Source: Mesostigma viride (Eukaryota; Streptophyta; Mesostigmatophyceae; Mesostigmatales; Mesostigmataceae). Taken from it: a stretch of 64,000 nucleotides of DNA. The notes under the pieces are model-generated. The model was given only the letters and a program-made list of their open reading frames with translations, ran no database searches and had not been told where the DNA came from. Below are positions 59,620 through 64,000 of this stretch, one piece after another (the stretch's first letter is position 1; each line of letters starts with the position of its first letter). The stretch lies in the NCBI GenBank assembly GCA_009746045.1, contig RPFO01000034.1, forward strand, positions 2,435,971 through 2,499,970. Reading direction: 5' to 3'. The position numbers and the translations under genes are program-made.

Positions 59620-59885
59620 TGAACGGGTGTGCGAACAGGCCGGCGAACAGACGCGACGAAACGGTTCACACGGCCGTTCGCAAACCCGTTCGCACACCCG
59701 TTCGCACACCTTGTTCCCCCGGACCTGTGAGTTCAGCCTGAAATCTGAGTACGTGGAACAGGTGCCCCAACTTGCTGCGTTGAGTTGCTGCGTTGGTGGG
59801 ACTGGCTCTTCCAAAATCTGAGTACGTGGAACAGGTGGCCCACCTTGCTGCGTTGGTCGGTGGGCTGTCGCATCCACAATAAACG
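59620..59885. repeat. Second copy of the mosaic repeat, rearranged
   Basis: TGTGCGAAC units with their reverse complement GTTCGCACACC facing each other (59630-59710), then CCTGTGAGTTCAGCC and repeated TGAGTACGTGGAACAGG with CCCACCTTGCTGCG (59745-59865). The same modules as at 53790-54345, but the order and orientation of one block are inverted. Confidence 0.75.
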
Positions 59886-60117
59886 TACATCAGTACACGT
59901 GGCACTGTAGGCGCCCCACCTTATGAATTCCCCTTCTGCCGGCGTAAAACATGGTATATACTGTAAGGAGGTGAGAGAGGCACACGCTGGCTACGTACAG
60001 TACGTTGGCACGTGACTTTTGTTAGAGAGTGCTAGTCAGCTGCATCAGTTAATGATCAATTAACTAATTATTGAACACGTGACTGCATCCGTGGTCTGAG
60101 GTCTCTAACTATATACG

Positions 60118-60675
60118 GTGAGCCGCTATGGCGAGCGGCACAGGCGAGCCGGAGTGCAGTCCATATCATCCGCAGGGCCAGCTGTCGGCGGCTCGGGTGA
60201 TGCCCCCGCAGGTCTGGACCTGCAAGCTTTCTTGTGCCGCATGTCACCGAGGACGAGGGAAAAGCAACTACGACAGGCAGGGCTAACCACGGCATCAGAA
60301 GCGGGGCTGGTAAACTCCGACAAACCAGCTGACAAGGGCGAAAAAGTAAGCCGTGCGCCGCGAGATGAAATTACGTTCAGGGATATGCGCACCAAGCGGA
60401 AGATTCTGGACGCCTTTCACGAGAGCGGATTGTCGCAGCGCCAATTCTGCAAAACTAGCGACCCCCCCATCCCGATTTCAACCTTCAACCGCATGCTCAC
60501 AGAGGAGGCGGCCATCAAGGCTGCAGCAGACAACCCCAAGCTAGCGGGGAAGAAGTGCCCAAGTCGTGTCAGAAACCCGACTACGGCCAAGTTTCCCTTG
60601 GTGGAGAAAGAGGTGGCCACTGAGATTCGCGAGTATCGGAGCAAGGGGTACATGGTCAACCGCGCGCTTGTGCGC
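60118..60675 (+). CDS. Exon of a pogo/Tigger-like transposase N-terminus
   Basis: After a Gly/Ala-rich start it encodes TKRKILDAFHESGLSQRQFC and STFNRMLTE, a pogo/CENP-B-type helix-turn-helix, then EKEVATEIREYRSKGYMVNR, a second DNA-binding segment typical of Tc5/CENP-B proteins. The coding frame runs into a GTAAGT donor-like site at 60676. The catalytic DDE part is not seen here. It may be the first exon of a transposase or of a domesticated host gene. Confidence 0.55.
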
Positions 60676-61027
60676 GTAAGTTTATTTCCATCATAATTGT
60701 CGGTATTTTTCCTGCTGCATTTTGTACATGTCGCACTAGTTTGCTGAGTTTCGATTGTTTCATGAGTATGCATGCAGCCCGGCCCCGTGAGAATTTGACG
60801 TGGAAGAGCTCGAGCCGAAAGTATGTAATGGTCTTCTTCGTTGCATGCAGCCAAATGATGCAGCGTAACCACCCAGCAACGGGTGATCATGAATTATGTA
60901 AGGGTTGGAAACTAGCAGTCTTGCTCATTTCTTGGCGATATCCCAGCTGCCCCCCCTTTATTTGAAAGATATTGCTCATGATGCAAGAAGGCTGGAGCAG
61001 TGAAGGCAACCTGGGACAAGGCCGGAT

Positions 61028-61949
61028 GTGAGGCAGCTGACGTGGTGGGAAGGGGGGGGCAGCCGACCAGGTGGGGGCAGCAGGGGTCGGCAACCCAGCG
61101 CGGGAGCACCACCACCAACGGATCAGGCCACCCGCCCAGCCAAGAAAAAGTCCAAGCCTTCTCTCCCTCCTCTCGAGCTTCCGCCACAGCGCACTGTGGC
61201 AAAGCATGCCGAGGTGCTGACAACGGCGGACTGGGCCAAATACCAGGTTTTCACCTTGTATGGTGACGGCCTGACGTACTACGGAAACCCTGACCCACAG
61301 GACCCGTATGCAAAGAAGTATGACAACCACTGGCGCATGGTGGTCAAGTAAGTATCGTTGCATGGGTTGGCTCCAAGATATACTGGACCATTTATGTGAC
61401 AAGAATGTACACTCTGTATGTAACTCTGCAAACCCATGCCATGTGTGACTAGGTAGCATGCAGTACATATGTCTACCGCACACATGCGACAGGTCACGCG
61501 GCATGATCAAATGGGCCAACATATTAGTAGGCGTATGAGCACACACACATCACACATCACACATCACACATCACACATCACACATCACGCGTACATCACA
61601 CGTACATATGCACTGTCACACGCACATGCACCACAACACAGGGACGCACCCCCCACACCCCCACACCCCACACCCCCACCCCCACCCCAACCCCACCCCA
61701 CCACCACCATGTACCCGCCGCCGCCGCCACCACCACCACCACCACACAACACAACCACACAACACCACAAACAACAACAACATTGTACTTCGCATTTGTA
61801 ATGCATTATTATGGTGTGTGGTTGTGTGTCTTGGCACGTTTCTTATGTGCAGGTACCCTAAACAGCATGAGCAGAAGCGCACGGAAAGGGTGAAGCAAAC
61901 GTTTGTGATCGCTGACTACGGAGTCGCATGGTGCCTTGTTGCGATGTAG
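61028..61949 (+). CDS. Two-exon host-like ORF of unknown function
   Basis: A frame to about 61347 (LTYYGNPDPQDPYAKKYDNH, then RMVVK) ends at a GTAAGT donor (61348). A consistent frame resumes after a TTATGTGCAG acceptor at 61852 and stops at 61949 (KQHEQKRTERVKQTFVIADY). The 505-base intron contains CACACATCA and CACCCC microsatellites. It could belong with the exon at 60118. Family not recognised. Confidence 0.4.
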
Positions 61950-62184
61950 ACTTTTCCCTGTGGGCCCAACTGCCCTTCATGTTTTTAATATCTGGCCATC
62001 ATGTTGTAAACGGAGGTATTAGGGTTGCGTCATTAATAATCGCACCCGCCTGCCGTATTTCTGGCACACCTTTGAATAGGCTAGGTAGGGCTTGCCGTGA
62101 CCTTTCCGGCACAGTTTATATAGCACTGAAACGAGTGCAGACAGTATAGCTGAAACTAGCTCATTATAGGTTTCACTCCATGCC

Positions 62185-62400
62185 ACATCAGGTAGGGACA
62201 TGTCCCACCAACTTGTGTTTTGATATGTATGAACATGTGTCCCACCTACATGTAATTGAAAATTTGCCTGTCCCACCGACCTGAAATTTTGAACATGTAA
62301 CTGTCCACCACACTGAATTTTTGAAAGCTACCCTGTCCCACTTACATGAATACCTGAAACATGGCGTTCCACGTACCTGAACCTGGTGTCTCTCCTAAGG
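62185..62400. repeat. Short degenerate TGTCCCACCT repeats (right block)
   Basis: ATGTGTCCCACCTACATG and CCTGTCCCACCGACCTGAA type units, like 51458-51690. They end just before the assembly gap and the second gag copy. Confidence 0.75.
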
Positions 62401-62431
62401 TGAAAGATGTCCACTGCGTCCACCTCATGAG

Positions 62432-62555
62432 NNNNNNNNNNNNNNNNNNNNNNNNNNNNNNNNNNNNNNNNNNNNNNNNNNNNNNNNNNNNNNNNNNNNN
62501 NNNNNNNNNNNNNNNNNNNNNNNNNNNNNNNNNNNNNNNNNNNNNNNNNNNNNNN
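62432..62555. other. Assembly gap (124 N)
   Basis: A run of N. Sequence on its right matches 44062 onward, so the true join is unknown. Confidence 1.
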
Positions 62556-64000
62556 CCAGTGGTGTTGCCGCGGAGCCGAGGGAGCGGGACCAGCCGCCAA
62601 CCTCAGGTAATGCGGCGGGAAGGGCTTCGATGGAACCGGGGGTTTTGGCTGGGTCGCTAACCCAACACGACTTGCTTGGTGAGGCGGATGGTCAGCCACG
62701 GGGCGAGTATACGCTGGCGCCCAGGCGCCTGCCTTTCGATCAAGCGCGAGACGGATTGCACGAGGAGAACGGGGCAGGGCTGGCGCGCGCGATGGACCCA
62801 CACAGGGGTGCACCAGGACGCATGCTGCCAGGCGGGGCCTCAATTCCGTTTGGGCGAGGCGGTGGGGCGCTGACCGGCGGGTCGACTGCACGGTGGTCAA
62901 GTGTGCCAATCGGGCGCATTCCGCCCATGGAGGACATAACCACGCCGCTGGCTTTCCGAGTACGGGAGGCAGCACGACCAAGCACGCTGGCGCAGGGACG
63001 CGCAGCTCAGCGACCGCCGGAGGATGCCGATGGGGTGCAGTACCCGCAAAGGGTGCGCCTCATACCGGAAGGCGCGAAGATGCCCACCCTACCACGGGTG
63101 GACATGCGCGAGAAGTTCTCCACAACCGGCAATCTGGCCACGCTGGCGCAGGCCTACAACGCGTACAAGTCATGGATTGATCTGCAATACATGACTACGC
63201 AAGGCGCTGTAATGCATGAGTTTGTGATGAACAACATGCATTTTTTCTTTCACGGCCTTACGCTGAGGCGAGTGGCTAGGCTGGTGGAGCAGTGGAGAGA
63301 GGTCTCGCTGTACACGCGTCACACGGACGTGTGGTTCGGCTTCGACGGGCGTGGCCAGCCCGACTATGACAACATCATGTATGGTGTCGACCCTGCCGAG
63401 GAACTGTGGGGCCTCCTTCGCCAGGAATACCCGGTGGAGACCATCAAGGCAGAGCGTGAGTGGCGCAGTTTCAAGATAGCCGAGGGTGAAACCCCGGAGC
63501 AATCTTACGAGCGCCTCATGGAGTTCGCCGGCGAAGTGGAGGACTGGTCCGAAAAGCTGGCGTGTCAGAAATGGCTGCAAGCGCTAGGCTCCAAGGAGAT
63601 GGAGCTGCCCACGCCGCCCAACGGCCAGCCGTGGCGATTGCGGTCACTGTGCATTGAGGTCAGGGCCATGATGCGACGACACGCGCAAGGCCGGATCTCG
63701 GTAAGCACGGTGGTGGCCGAGCTGCAGGCCAAGGTCGACGCGCTGACCAAGGCCAAGTCGGGTGAGTCGTCTGCCACAAGACAAGCGCGCCCGCAAGGCG
63801 GCCACGGTGCTAGCAGGAACCAAGGGGGGTCTCGCAACGCCTCATCGCATGATGCAACCCAGGGTAACGCCGCTGGCGGCAACAAAGACGCTGCCGCCCC
63901 GACGCGAGCTGGGGGGGCACGTCCTCACAGACGGGTACTAGGACGGATGCGCGCAAATCGGGCTGCTTCCTTTGCGACAAGGATGGGCACCTTAGTCGCG
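62556..64000 (+). mobile_element. Second gag copy of the Ty3/gypsy element, cut by gap and window end
   Basis: Matches 44062-45506 at a constant offset of 18,494 with identical ORFs over the whole length. Either a very recent second insertion of the methyltransferase-bearing family or an assembly duplicate created at the gap. Confidence 0.8.

Noticed and set aside
62328-62981. ORF crossing the N gap
   Set aside because: Unknown residues over the gap; the real part is the antisense of gag.

Overview
The window looks like a stretch of a eukaryotic, probably algal, nuclear genome that carries part of a giant DNA virus (Nucleocytoviricota) next to transposon-rich host DNA. About 1-41,200 is GC-rich, densely packed on both strands and almost intron-free, with viral hallmark genes: an A32-type DNA-packaging ATPase, a probable VLTF2-like late transcription factor, a NifS-like aminotransferase, a class 3 lipase, a SET protein, an EsV-1-7 cysteine-motif protein, an ADP-ribosyltransferase-fold protein, a lone tRNA, a small basic NPWL-type protein and many short membrane proteins. 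About 41,290-64,000 has lower coding density, microsatellites, LTR retroelements, a LINE, a pogo-like transposase exon and GT-AG introns, which is host-like. I found no major capsid protein, DNA polymerase or RNA polymerase, so only part of a viral genome is here. The host species cannot be fixed from the sequence.

Layout. 1-6,090: a long protein with a DDE-nuclease-like region, a run of small genes and a coiled-coil protein. 6,060-12,955: NifS, membrane proteins, EsV-1-7, zinc-knuckle and ADP-ribosyltransferase genes. 12,960-13,800: a gene-free cluster of direct and inverted repeats. 13,800-31,620: membrane proteins, lipase, VLTF2-like, SET and two expanding paralogue families. 31,760-35,190: a KilA/Bro-like (FPGxGQR) gene, the A32 ATPase, a local duplication and a hairpin-repeat family. 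35,316-41,203: four genes in two divergent pairs, each pair sharing a promoter region with heat-shock-element, TGAGTCA or CCAAT-like motifs, and a TA-flanked foldback element between the pairs. Roughly nine viral genes look interrupted, so the block is best read as an old or decaying insertion, although assembly error could contribute.

The repeat-rich part starts with a broken copia-like fragment (41.3-42.4 kb). A Ty3/gypsy element (gag 43,725, pol to 51,487) follows, with a cytosine-5 DNA methyltransferase domain between protease and reverse transcriptase. Next come minisatellites, a mosaic dispersed repeat family, a 5'-truncated LINE with a clear target-site duplication, a pogo-type exon and an intron-bearing ORF. 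After a 124-base assembly gap, 62,556-64,000 repeats 44,062-45,506 apparently without change.

The most unusual signals are: (1) a family of intergenic repeats at 32.8-34.8 kb whose hairpin stems change in a compensatory way and which also occur inside the neighbouring FPGxGQR coding region; (2) the methyltransferase-bearing Ty3/gypsy element; (3) eukaryotic-style promoters on the gene pairs at the edge of the viral block.
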